Positions 1 to 13,982 of a stretch of 64,000 nucleotides of DNA are shown here, one piece after another. The notes beneath the pieces were generated by a model. The model did not search any database and was not told where the DNA came from. It was given only the letters and a program-made list of their open reading frames with translations. Source of the stretch: Pocillopora verrucosa (taxonomy: Eukaryota > Cnidaria > Anthozoa > Scleractinia > Pocilloporidae); NCBI RefSeq assembly GCF_036669915.1, contig NC_089315.1, positions 410,439 to 474,438 on the forward strand, in the 5' to 3' direction. Made by a program: the position numbers and the translations under genes. Every line of letters starts with the position of its first letter. The first letter of the stretch is position 1.

Positions 1-52
1 TTGATTATTGCCTTTGAATCACATAAGTTTTTTAATTTAATTCTTAATACAG

Positions 53-163
53 GCACATTCCCAGGATGTTAATGGAGTTAAATGGCATCCTAAGGAGCCA
101 GGCCTCCTAGCATCATGTTCTGATGATTGTACTATCAAGATCTGGAGATTAACAGAATCGTAA
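53..163 (+). CDS. CIAO1: CIAO1, last coding exon (gene starts left of window)
   Basis: This is the final exon of the WD40 protein CIAO1, part of the cytosolic iron-sulfur assembly targeting complex that passes Fe-S clusters to cytosolic and nuclear apoproteins. An acceptor AG at 51-52 opens the exon. It reads [22 protein letters not shown] and IKIWRL, then TAA at 161-163. This is the last WD40 blade, including the [20 protein letters not shown] signature I know from animal CIAO1. A polyadenylation signal AATAAA lies at 224-229. The closing residues (IWRLTES) differ from the vertebrate tail, as is usual. Only about 36 residues are visible, so nothing can be said about the other blades. The family call is firm. 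Confidence 0.92.
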   Translation, partial: AHSQDVNGVKWHPKEPGLLASCSDDCTIKIWRLTES

Positions 164-1893
164 CATAAAGCTCTGTCCCCTCCGTGGTAGCTTCTCTGCT
201 CATCCCACTACTACATTGTGTGGAATAAATCTTGTGGAATGGTGATCTCATTATTAAGATGTGCAGAAGTATCTGTTGGTTGATGGAAAACTGCAACAGA
301 AACAGCAAAATGCACTATCACTGATAGATATCAGACTCACAGACTTAACAATAATAGGATTGTCAGTTAAGATGATGTGCAAAACATGAATTTGAAATAA
401 ATTCTGCTACAGCTTTGTGAAGAAAAATAATACTGCCAACTCTCACTCAAGGGCTACTCTTGTAGTGACTGTCTATAATAAACCTTTACTGATTTGAAGT
501 TTCTCAAGATGGAACTAATTTCTAAGAGCAGTTTCCTTTGCAAAAACCAAGAGTGAATAAGTGAGCTTGCCGTAATATTAATGACTGGAACTTTGTTGCA
601 ATTAGTTGGTGGATCTAATCAGTGTTTTCAATTGGCTCTTTGTGCCAGTCTTTTTTGAATGTAATCACCCCTTCCCTGCCCTAAAGGTGGTCCCTTATGA
701 AATAGTTGACCGTTTCAAATGAGAATTTTATAGCTGTGCAGACAGCACTTTAATTCTACCCAGAGATAGCAAACAGCTGAAAGACTAGCCTGTATATCTG
801 GGGATCACACCAGCTTCTTGCAAGTCAGTTCCTGTGTCTTCAGATGATTGCACGAAGCAGTTGGTGAAAGAAATTATTCTCTATAGCTAGTGTGACATTT
901 CATAATTTTACTGTCATGCCTGCACAGCTGAGTATTTATTAGACATTTCAGGCACTCCTATGGCAGCACCTTTTTTTTCATCAAGTGCCCTGAATATCTC
1001 TAGCTGCATATTACAGGGTGCCTTGGGTATGCAAACTTTTTGGCAGTCCCATCACTCTACTGAGGGAGTATTAGCTGCATATCAACAACTGAAATAGATA
1101 GCCTGTTGATACTTGCATTGTGGGCTGTTAGATGAATGCTAAGTCAAAAAATTATAACCAGGGAGAAATGGAGAGGAGTAGATGAAACATTCATAGGGAA
1201 AAGTATTTTGTCAAATTTTAGAGATAGTACAAGCTAACTCCTCAAATTGGTGAAGGGATCCCTGCCATACAAAGTATTCACATCCTAGGCTCCATGAGGT
1301 GAAGAGGTTAGTGATTGTGGAGCCCATATTAAATTGCATAATGGTTTGCTTCTAGTATAGAGCTTTCACATGCGCTCATTATTATCATGACAAGTTGGTG
1401 TTCTTCCCTTACATCCTGACATTTTGACACTTCTATTGACCACAGAATTTGTTTTTGGAGAGAATGTGAGAGGTATGGACCATTCTCTCTCAGTTGAGAT
1501 GCATCAGGAGTCTGATAACTCTGAGGCTATGGAATACATGTACAGTGTTCTCCTTTTCAGGCAGTAACCGGTACCATTTACTACCTGTAGTACCTCTGAT
1601 TACGGTTTAAAATTACTTGGAATTCTTGAAAATTCAACAGGCAAATGGATTGCTTACCGGTTTGAAAATTCATTTTACTTGTCATGCATAAAATAAGGAA
1701 GAACACTGCATGTACAGATGCACTTCTATCTGCTAACATTCCATTTCAAGACTACCCTCTACCAGACATAGACTCCACTATCAACCTTCACTCCTGAGTG
1801 AAAACCTTACATTGAACAGTGAACACAGAGAAGGAGACAAGGTCTTCTATTCAGAAACAATTTTTATTATGTTCTGCTGTCAGTTTTGATATT
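164..1893. other. CIAO1-RPS5 intergenic region, no gene seen
   Basis: AT-rich sequence between the tail of CIAO1 and the tail of RPS5, which run toward each other. The first part is CIAO1 3' UTR. No open frame here resembles a protein, and I saw no RNA gene. The RPS5 polyadenylation signal (antisense TTTATT) is at 1863-1868. Confidence 0.6.
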
Positions 1894-4384
<2,491 letters not shown>

Positions 4385-5475
4385 GATGACACTAACAAAG
4401 AACAAGAGAATTTCACTACTGTTAAATTCTTCTCCCAACTTGTCTAGCATTTCCTAGTAAAATGTAAGGGAGAATTTGATGTTCAATCAAACAGCATTTG
4501 CTAGGTGATGTCACATGAACTAGGCGGCGAGATGGACTTAACTGAAGGAATCATTTTGGTTATTGAATCAATTCATTTGACACATGAAACTCCTCTTTGC
4601 CCTGGCCCCTAGTAATGCATAGGCACAAGCAGCACAAGCAGCAAGGTGTCTCGAGTATATCTAATTTCCCACTGAAATCCTTGCCTGTCTTCTATTCTAT
4701 TAGTGATGTTTCAACAGTCTGCCTTAAGTTTGTGCCGCCTTACGAGCCCATAAGCTCCTACATGCTTTGATACTTTTATCACAGATAAGGACAACAATTT
4801 GAGGCCTGATGTTAATGTGAGTAACAGAGTAAATATGAGCATAATTCATCAACTCTGTTCACTGGAAATTACAGCCACGACGTAAGTACAACCCGAAGCA
4901 GGGGCTTATCAAAGGTACTCTTTTACTTCTATTGTTTATTCCTTGACTGCTTGTAATAAGAAGTTAATAAAGGAAAGTTATGTTTCGTGCTTGTGCTTGG
5001 ATTGTGCCTGCGTCTTGGATCACGCAAGAAAAACTCGACATCAATCGTAGTCAAGAACAAAAAGAAGAAAGAAGCTTACACACTGCAAGAATGAGGAGAC
5101 TAATAACTTTACAAATAAGCTTCGTGTACAAACATTTCAGGATACCGCCACGTTAAGAACAGTTCGTTCCCCATTCAATCGTTTTGAAACTACTGGAAGG
5201 GCGATAGAATCGAAAGAAGAATAAAATAAGCTTAAATTAGTGGCCACGAACATCTAGATCAGAGGAAATTGTTGTCAGGAAAGTGAATTCTGAAAGCCCT
5301 GATAAACGATCCCTCACAAAAGTAAAACTTTACTCACTTATTTTAATTAGTTATCTTTCCCGTATCAAAGGAAATAACCAGTATTTAATATAATCGATCA
5401 GGGTTTTAAAAGCAAAGTCTTTGCTAGTAGATAATTTAAATAATTCTTCCTTCGTAAAATTGGCCGCCATCTTAC

Positions 5476-5706
5476 CTCGAGTAAACGAACAGAGAGAACA
5501 CCGAAATGAAGGGCACGTGGTATCAAACCGCGGGGTGGACCCGAAGTCAATGCATGGGGAAGGGCTCGCAGCGATCTATTATTGACTTGCTCGGCTACTT
5601 ATCGACTGAGGAAAGGAGGCGTAGCCGTCTAGGTCACGTGATTTCGTCGCCATATTGTTGTGCTCAAGGAACGGAGAACTTTCGCTGCGTAGGTCAAAAC
5701 TTCGAA
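5476..5706. promoter_or_regulatory. Shared divergent promoter of RPS5 (-) and FLOT1 (+)
   Basis: The interval between the inferred RPS5 5' exon (5476-5497, antisense) and the FLOT1 ATG at 5707 is more GC-rich and CpG-rich than its surroundings. It contains two CACGTG E-boxes, at 5514-5519 and 5635-5640; the second sits in GTCACGTGAT. The RPS5 side begins in a pyrimidine tract like the 5' TOP starts of ribosomal protein genes. I infer one bidirectional promoter. No TATA box is evident. Confidence 0.6.
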
Positions 5707-8700
5707 ATGGTGTTCTTCGAAACTTGTGGGCCAAATGAGGCCATGGTTGTTTCAGGTATTTTAATAGCATTACAATTATTATTTTTTGTGCCTTTTTAAC
5801 AAAATCCACGTTGTCAAAAGCGTAACATTTAATCGAGTATCATGCAGGTGTTTCCTTACGTTCGAGCAACAATGATCGCGAAAATTAATCACGTTTCTGT
5901 AACTTTGAGATGATATTTCTCCGTTCCTTCTTCAGGGGTTTGTCACCGTAAATCAGCATTAGTCTCTGGTGGCCGAATATTCGTATGGCCCTTTATTCAA
6001 AAGCTACAAAAGTAAGAATCACCATTTCATTTTTTATATAGTTCAATTCCTTTCAGATGTCATTTCCAGCTATGCGTAGTTCGACATTCTTGTCATGACT
6101 ATGGCATTTTTGATGAAATTGAAAAGAATGTAGGATAAATTCAGTTCACTCCAATGTTTTCCAGAGTTGAAATCTGTAACCTTTTTTTTAAGACTTTCTC
6201 TTTTTTTTGGAAAAAGCCACTTACCAGCTACTGTAACTTTGTTTACATCAAGCAAAACTCATAGATGTCAATATCAGTGCTGGCTCACCGGGCACTTTTT
6301 TATGTTTTGCACACTTACGTCATGATTCTCGTTCAAATCAACAGTTGGAAAATAAAGTGTATCTTTTAACTAAGTTGAAACTTGTGCTGAGTTGCTTTGT
6401 AGAAAAAAAATGCTGAATAAAAACACACTAAATCAAAGAAGTGGAGTAGTTTTCATGTGGATAAGTACATGGATAAAGGACAAATTTGAGGTGGCTTTTT
6501 GCTGACTTGCTGTGAAAAAATGATGCTTGAAAATAGAGGAGGAGTGAATAAACAATTACAAGGTTGTGTTTCTTATATTTATTTTCTGTGTATAGGATCT
6601 CTCTCAACACAATGACATTGAATGTGGAATCACCGCGTGTTTACACAAGGCATGGAGTGCCAATCTCAGTCACAGGAATAGCTCAAGTAAGATTAACACC
6701 ATGTCAGGCAGGAAACTTTCATCAGTCTTTCCTGTCAAACTCTGTGGATCAGCAAACCCATGTACATGTAAAATAAACATCACCCATTGCTACCCTATGT
6801 AAGGAGTTCAATATTTTCACAGGAAATATACATAATTGATCATTACATCTGTTTCTGGGCTTACTTGTTCTTTTATTGGGTTTGGTTGTTTTAGGTGAAG
6901 ATTCAAGGCCAAAATCAGGAAATGCTGTATGCAGCCTGTCAGCAGTTTTTGGGAAAAACTCAAGAACAAGTGCGTGCTGTTGCCTTGGAAACACTGGTAA
7001 GATTACATAATGCTGTCTGCCTTCTTTTTAAACATGAATACAACAGTTTACACTGAACTGGTGAGAGCCATTTCAAGATGATATCCCTTCTGTGGTTGAC
7101 TCCAACAGTAATCCAAGTTTAGAGCTTTTTCAGGGTTCGCTATTTGATATGCGAGTGGATACACATGGAAATCATTCTTTGATACCACTTCCATTTTATA
7201 GAAGTAAACTAAGTGGCTTCATTTCTGTGATCCACCTTAAACCTTTTTAAAGCACTTGTTTGAAACAAGGCATAGACCTTTGTTATGTAAAACTCATGAT
7301 CTATTCAATCATTGGTTTATAGGAAGGTCATCAAAGAGCCATCATGGGTACAATGACAGTGGAGGTAAAGAAATGTGACCTTGATTGTTCTTTGAAAGCT
7401 GTTTATATAGGAAACATTACAAAAAAAACATAGTTTGATTTAAATACAGGGTTACATCTGTGGTTTAATTATCTGAAAAAATGCACTGAAGTGCAAGGAT
7501 TGACAGAAGGGATACCTTTTGTTCACTTTCTGGAATGAGATACAATAAATTTAACACTTAATTCAGTGTGATGCATGAGTGGTGAACTAAACATTGATAG
7601 GATTGACTTGACTTGCGCTTTGTTGTAAACAGGAAATCTACAAAGATCGAAAGAAGTTCTCTAAGAGTGTGTTTGAGGTAAACAAAGAGCAGCTTATTCT
7701 TGTCTTTTTTAAAAACGTCATTTTGCAAGGCTGTAAAATTTGAAATATTGTCATCTACATAAACATATTTCAACACTTTTAAAAAACAATCATATTACAT
7801 TTTAGTCTTTGCAACCTTATAGTGTGATGTAGCTATATACAGTTGATACTATATCATTATCTGAAACTTATGTTTCCATTGAACTTGTTGTGATTTGTAA
7901 ATGTTTCCTTGGCTAGAAATGGACAGATGCCAAATTAGAGAACAGTCTTAAAATCTCATGTGGAATGCCATATTATCCATGCACTGGAGTTTCGTTCTTG
8001 AATACAATATTGTATCAATTTTTTTTCAGGCATTTACCATGATGTGTTAGCATAGAAGACTTTCATGTAGTAAATTTATTTTTTATCGTCCAATCTTTAG
8101 GTAGCATCGTCTGATTTGGTCAACATGGGAGTCAGTGTTGTAAGCTACACCATAAAGGACATTCGAGATGATGAGGTATGATCTGCATGTTGGTAATGAT
8201 TGACAAATCTTACATCACATTTCTTGAAAACAGTAGATATTAGAAGGTGCTGAACAACTTACAGAATTAATTTTGAGCTAAAAGTCCACCTAAATAGTAT
8301 CTTCTCACTGTCTTGTGTAAAATCTTTCAAGGATTACAACTCTAGTATGAAGGCATAAAACAACTCCCAACAATGGATTTTATGTTGCCTCACACAGTTG
8401 CATGCCTTTATGTATCTTTAAAATCTATGTGGCACAATGTTTGTATTAACTTTTGCATTGTGTTTAAAGGAGCATGTTAGTTGATGAAACATTTATTAAA
8501 TGATTTTTATTTATGACAGGGATATCTGCTAGCCCTTGGTATGGCCAGGACTGCACAAGTCAAGAGAGATGCAAGAATTGGTGAGGCTGAAGCAAAGAGG
8601 GACTCTGGAATTAAGGTTAAAACTTTTGTTCATAAAATTGTTTTCAAGGAAGGTGCCTCAGTGTCAAAGAGACCTTTAGTGAGAGAGAGAATTAAACTTT

Positions 8701-11700
8701 GTATGTTACAGCTAATTGGTTAATATTATTATGTTATTATAGGAAGCTCTGGCAGAGGAGGCAAGGCAGAGGGCCAAATATGAGAATGATACAGAGATTG
8801 CTAAAGCTAAGAGGGATTATGAGTTGAAGAAGGCTGCATATGATATAGAAGTTCAAACCAAAGTATGTATATTTAACCTTATATATAAGTTGATTATTTT
8901 TTTAATCAGATAGAAAGTGGAACTTCTGTAATACTTACAGCAACTCTGTGTGTAATGAATACACAAGGAAATATTTGCACTTATGCAGATGACTGCCAAC
9001 TTTATATCACGTTGAGGGAAAATGTTTTATGACAAAGTACAAGATGGAAACTCTACTTGCTGAGATCAAACAATGGATGTCAACGGACATGTTGAAGTTA
9101 AACGACAGTAAAACTGAAATAATGGCAGTAGGTGGACCTTGATGTAATATGATGGAACTACAATCACTCACTGTTGGTAACGAGGAAGTTGATGTCACTA
9201 AGTGTGTTCGTCTTCCGGGTGTTGACTCTGACAGTGACTTAACCTCAAAACAACATGTGTGAAATGTCGCAAAGAAATGCTTCTACATGCTGAAAAATAT
9301 GTTCAAGATCAGATGTTGTATTAATGAGACTGCAGCTAAGGCAGGGGTTCATTCAATGATTACATCTAAACTTGATTATTGCAATGCAATTCTCTATGGT
9401 CTGCTAGAGTCAACACTAAAGCACTTCACCAGGGTTCAGAATCTCTCTGCATGTTTCATCTCTCAACATGGTGAATATGAACACATAACTCAAGTTCTTA
9501 AACAACTTCACTGGCTGCCTGTATATCAACGTATTTGCTACAAAGTTCTAATATTGACTTTCAAGTCGTTAAATGGTCAGGCACCAACTTACCTTGAGGG
9601 GCTTATGAAGGGGAGACCTATGAAAAGAACAAGGGTTGATGGCAACAATGACTTGGTGATCCCCGCCATCAAGCACAAGTCCTTTGGAGGAAGATCAGTG
9701 GGCTATGGGGGACCTAAACTTAATGGAATACCTTACCGAAAGAACTGAAGACATGCACGAACATCAATGCTTTTAAGAAATTCCTAGAGGCATTTTTATT
9801 TGAAGAGGCCTACTTGCACTAGTTACATACATAATGTGCATTTTTGTTTTTTATTCATTTACTTGTTTATTCCTCTTTTCTATACATTTTACATTTTTAT
9901 CTTTGTAAATACCTATTTTTTTATTTATACTTTTCTTTGATTTTCTTTTTTCAAGATTGTGAAGTGCTGTAGAGTAATATATATGGTGCTATATAAATGT
10001 AATAAATTATTATTATTTTAATTATTAATTACTATTATTATTATTATTATTATTATTTACAATCAATTCAGTATGGCACCAAGACTAAGAACAGATTGAT
10101 ATTCAATGTTCTACAGTTTTAAGCTACTGGATAGTACCTATTGCAGATGCACCTTCATGATAATGAATGCTAATCCATGCAGTTGCTCATTTTTCTCTTT
10201 GCCCTATTTTAGAAAGCAGAGTCCGAATTGGCATATGCCCTCCAGGCTTCTATAACAAAACAGAAAATCAAGGAAGAAGAAATGCAGATCAGAGTGGTGG
10301 AGAGAGCACAGCAGATCAATGTTCAAGAGCAGGTAACAATATTCAAATTCCTTCAAGAATAATGTAGAAATTCCAAAAAGGAGTATGCAAGTTTTCATGA
10401 ATGTTAATTTTTGTTTCCTGTCAAGTAGTCATGTTCATGTTCCGTGCAATGTTATGTTGTGATAACCATCTTTTTTTAATGGAATTTGTAATTTGTTTCT
10501 TGCACAATATGTGATACATTTTTGTTAGGAAATTTCACGGAAGGACCGTGAGCTTGAAGCTACCATCAAGAGGCCAGCTGAAGCAGACAAGTATAAAATG
10601 GAGAAGCTTGCTGAGGCAAACCGGTGAGTAGATACCTTGTCAAAATACTTAAATAGTATCAGCTGAAAGTCTGATTAATTTGTTCAGTGAAGTTAGTTAA
10701 ACCAAAAATATTGGTTTTAAAGTTCAATACATTTTGTATTCTGTATCAATATTTTGCTTTCTTTTGGTTTAGAAATCGTGTGATACTGGAAGCTGAGGCC
10801 AGTGCAGAAGCTATAAGGGTGAGAATTAGTTATATCAGATCAGTGTGGTTATGGAGACTATTTCTTATCCTGTTCATAGGTCACATTAGTCAATTCAGAG
10901 ATCATACTCCTTGGTCCTTGCCCAGAATTGATCTTATAAATAAGGATTATTTTTAAGATTTTTATTTAATAAAAGACCTACCTTTGGAGCTCTTTTTCCA
11001 AGTTTTCTTTTTTGAAAGTTCTTGTATGAATGACCATTTTTATGTATTGTAACAGGTGAAAGGGGAAGCTGAAGCTTTTGCCATTGAAGCAAAAGCTAAA
11101 GCAGAAGCTGAACAGATGGCCAAGAAAGCAGATGCTTGGAAAGAGTATAGAGAGGCTGCTGTTGTTGACATGGTTCTGGCAACCATGCCAAAGGTATGTC
11201 ACTTGTAACATCAGCATTCTTTGATGCCAGATAGTGGTTTGAACCAGGGAGAGACTGTTGATTGTGCTGACTGATCATCCAGTTGAGAGTGACATTAACA
11301 TGACATTAATTGACATTTCAACAACCTGAGCAGAAGTCATTCTCAGAGCCAAGGCACTTGGCTTCTTTGATGGCCTCTACCCAAGTTCTCAAAATGTGAG
11401 TTGGAACATCAGACTTCACAATCGATTCTTACTGTCTTGTTTTATCTCTTAATTGCTGTAAAAGAGGCTGTCTTTCTGGATGAGATTCATCTAATGATTG
11501 TGGTTTCTTAGATTGCAGCTGAAGTGGCAGCACCTCTCTCACAGTGTAAGAAGATTGTCATGGTCTCCAACGGAAAGTGTGAACTTGGTGCTAGTAAAAT
11601 CACTGGTGAAATCCTGGAAATTGTTGCCAATTTGCCAAAATCTGTGGAGGCACTCACTGGTATTGATATCAGCAAGGTATGAAATTACTTGTCAGTGGAA

Positions 11701-12014
11701 AATAAGGTGATCTTAATTGGACACTATAACTCTTTAGTATCTAAAAGATATAACTCTTTTAGTATCTAAACTTCCACTTTTGGTTGCCTACAACTGACAT
11801 AAACCTTGTGTACAATCAGTTGAAAATAAGGAACAAGCAATCAAAGTCTGAGGTCATCACAATGTTTTTATGGGCTTTGTCAAGCAAAACCCTTTTACTT
11901 GAAGAGTCTCATATTTTTGCATATGGTGGACATCTTTGGCCATCAAACAATTTTTCACACTGCTCTTTTTTTGTTTTTGTTTTTCAGGCAATGAAGCTGA
12001 CTAATAGGGTCTAG
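5707..12014 (+). CDS. FLOT1: Flotillin-1, 15 coding exons
   Basis: Flotillin-1 is a membrane-associated SPFH/prohibitin-domain scaffold that hetero-oligomerises with flotillin-2 in plasma-membrane microdomains and takes part in endocytosis and signalling. Coding exons: 5707-5755, 5936-6011, 6596-6686, 6895-6996, 7323-7364, 7633-7677, 8101-8175, 8520-8615, 8743-8862, 10213-10332, 10529-10623, 10773-10818, 11056-11193, 11512-11676 and 11988-12014. All join in frame, giving 428 residues (human 427). Landmarks: [12 protein letters not shown] at the N-terminus, [34 protein letters not shown] and [19 protein letters not shown] in the SPFH part (about 1-190). Then comes the Ala/Glu-rich coiled coil ([50 protein letters not shown]) and a C-terminal LTGIDISK stretch. 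A polyadenylation signal lies at 12798-12803. Intron 9 (8863-10212) carries a retroelement fragment. Confidence 0.96.
8950..10056 (+). mobile_element. 5'-truncated, decayed non-LTR retrotransposon (L2/CR1-like) in FLOT1 intron 9
   Basis: Sense-oriented LINE remnant. Near 8980 the frame reads [11 protein letters not shown], the YADD catalytic box of reverse transcriptase. After broken frames, an open stretch at 9287-9748 encodes the post-RT region, with [28 protein letters not shown] and [14 protein letters not shown], typical of L2/CR1-type elements. The 3' end reads GGTGCTATATAAATGTAATAAA and runs into an ATT microsatellite (about 10007-10056), a common end for this group. Only the last third of the element is present and several stops interrupt it, so it is inactive. 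Confidence 0.8.
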
Positions 12015-13982
12015 TCATGAAAATGGCTCACTATATTCCCTCTTCAATATGATTTATTGCAAATAATATGTAAAGCTGTTGCTTGTAGTTTATGGTAGAA
12101 CCCTAGGTATTTCTATTGCTAACTATATAAAGTAGTGTATGACCATAGTTTAACCGTGGTAAACGGCGTTGTTGCTATAGACTGTTAGACCATGGTAAAT
12201 GAGTGTCGTCATAGTTAGTGTTCAGTCCTTGCAAGGTATATCAGATATTGCTAAACTTTTTTTCACATGAACACAAGAAAGTTTTGTGTTTTTCACCTCA
12301 TTAGAAAAATTGAATTTGTACTTGCATTTGTATACATATACATGAGGTCATATTAATCATATTCAATTTTGAATTGTAGTTTTTGTCTTTTTTTTGATAG
12401 TGAAGGTTGTATAACCTGTCAAAGAGGGACACGGCTGCAATCATTTATGTCTAGATTCAAAAGCCTTGCTTTTGTTTACTATTATTTTTCTTTTGAGGAA
12501 TTAGCTTTCACTCAGAACCTACATATTATTGAACTTTTTTTTTTCTGAGAGGAAAGGAAGGTTTCCACTAAATAACTAAAGCAAGAAAGTAAGCCCCTGA
12601 TCTCTTTCTGATTTGGTCATCTTCTGGAAGTGGTCAGGATAATTTTTGTTGCCATATAAAGGTTTTGTTATTCTTTTGGTGTAAAGAAATATGGCATTCA
12701 TGTCCAAATGGTGACATAGAGTCTGAAATGTAACTTCTTTTACTAAGGCTGACAGTTGTGTTAATGTATGCTAACTGTATGCCCTGTCTTGTTACTGAAT
12801 AAAACTTAAAGCTACCCACGGGAGTATTTGTCTTGGACATGGTAGCCTGTTTGGGGCTTTCAGTTAGTGGTGCAAAGGTAAAGGAAGAGGCAACTGAAAA
12901 ACAGCTGTTATTGCATTCCAATTCTTTGACTGGTCCCTGCAGTTTTTTGCATGCCTGTTGTTTTGCTGATTCCCATTGTAGGCACATGCTGACAACCAGT
13001 AAACAACCTTACCTCCTCTACTCTTACCTCACCTTGCAAATGATGTGACCTTCAGTGTTTGGCCCACCCAATAAGTAAAAGCCTTCCCCTCCCTCTCCAA
13101 AACCCAAAATAAAAGTTTGACACATCATCCAACTAAGGATGCACTTCCTCCTCATTCAACCCTCATTTGTGTTCTTACTCATGGTGTTAATCCCAAAGCA
13201 CACAATACCTAATTGGTGCAAAGTCTATATTAGGGAAGGAGAGAGGATTGGACAGGGAGCATAATGGGGAATGAAAACTCATGACAACGGGTTGGGTGGT
13301 ATTGTCAGAGTGTTGACAAGTTTCAGAGTTTGACATCATTTGTTGGAAAAGTAAAGAATTACCAATTGGTGTGTTCAGTATGACATCTGACATCTCAGTG
13401 ACATTTAGCTTTCCAATTTGACACTAACCAGTTTGGTTTGTAACATTTCAGAGCAAAATGTAATTGCATTTGAAAGCTTGCAATAGTTTCCAATTGAATC
13501 TAAACACAAGGCTAGCATCATTGCAAAGTTAAATTTAAGAAAAAGGGATTTGACAGGACATTCCACGAGGTGGCTCTTCCTATCCACTGTTTCTAGGTTG
13601 AATTGGAATTTAGAATGTGGGTATTTGTGGAGGGAGGGAAACCAGAGGATCCAGAGAAAACCCTTGGAACAAGGACTGGAATCAACAACAAACTCAACCC
13701 ACATTTAACATTAGGTATGAAAATCAATCTTGGGCCACAGCAGTGTTAGGAGAGCACTCTCACCACTGTGCCATCCCTGCAACCCTAATAACTGCAAATT
13801 ACATTTTTTTGTATTCTAAATTTTAATACAAAGTCAGCAAGTTCCTATAAAAATCATTTTAAACTCCACTCACTCCTCTGTATATTAAAAGAACAGTGAC
13901 AAAAGGAGTCTGTATCCTCGATCAATACCAGTCAAGTTATACATTTATGTTTCAGGATCAGACGCATCATTGGTTTTCTTCC
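12015..13982. other. FLOT1-PPAN tail-to-tail intergenic region
   Basis: FLOT1 3' UTR runs to about 12815 (AATAAA at 12798-12803). The remainder is AT-rich and without a gene I can support. Short open frames here match no family I know and lack splice or codon support. The PPAN 3' UTR occupies the right edge. Confidence 0.5.
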
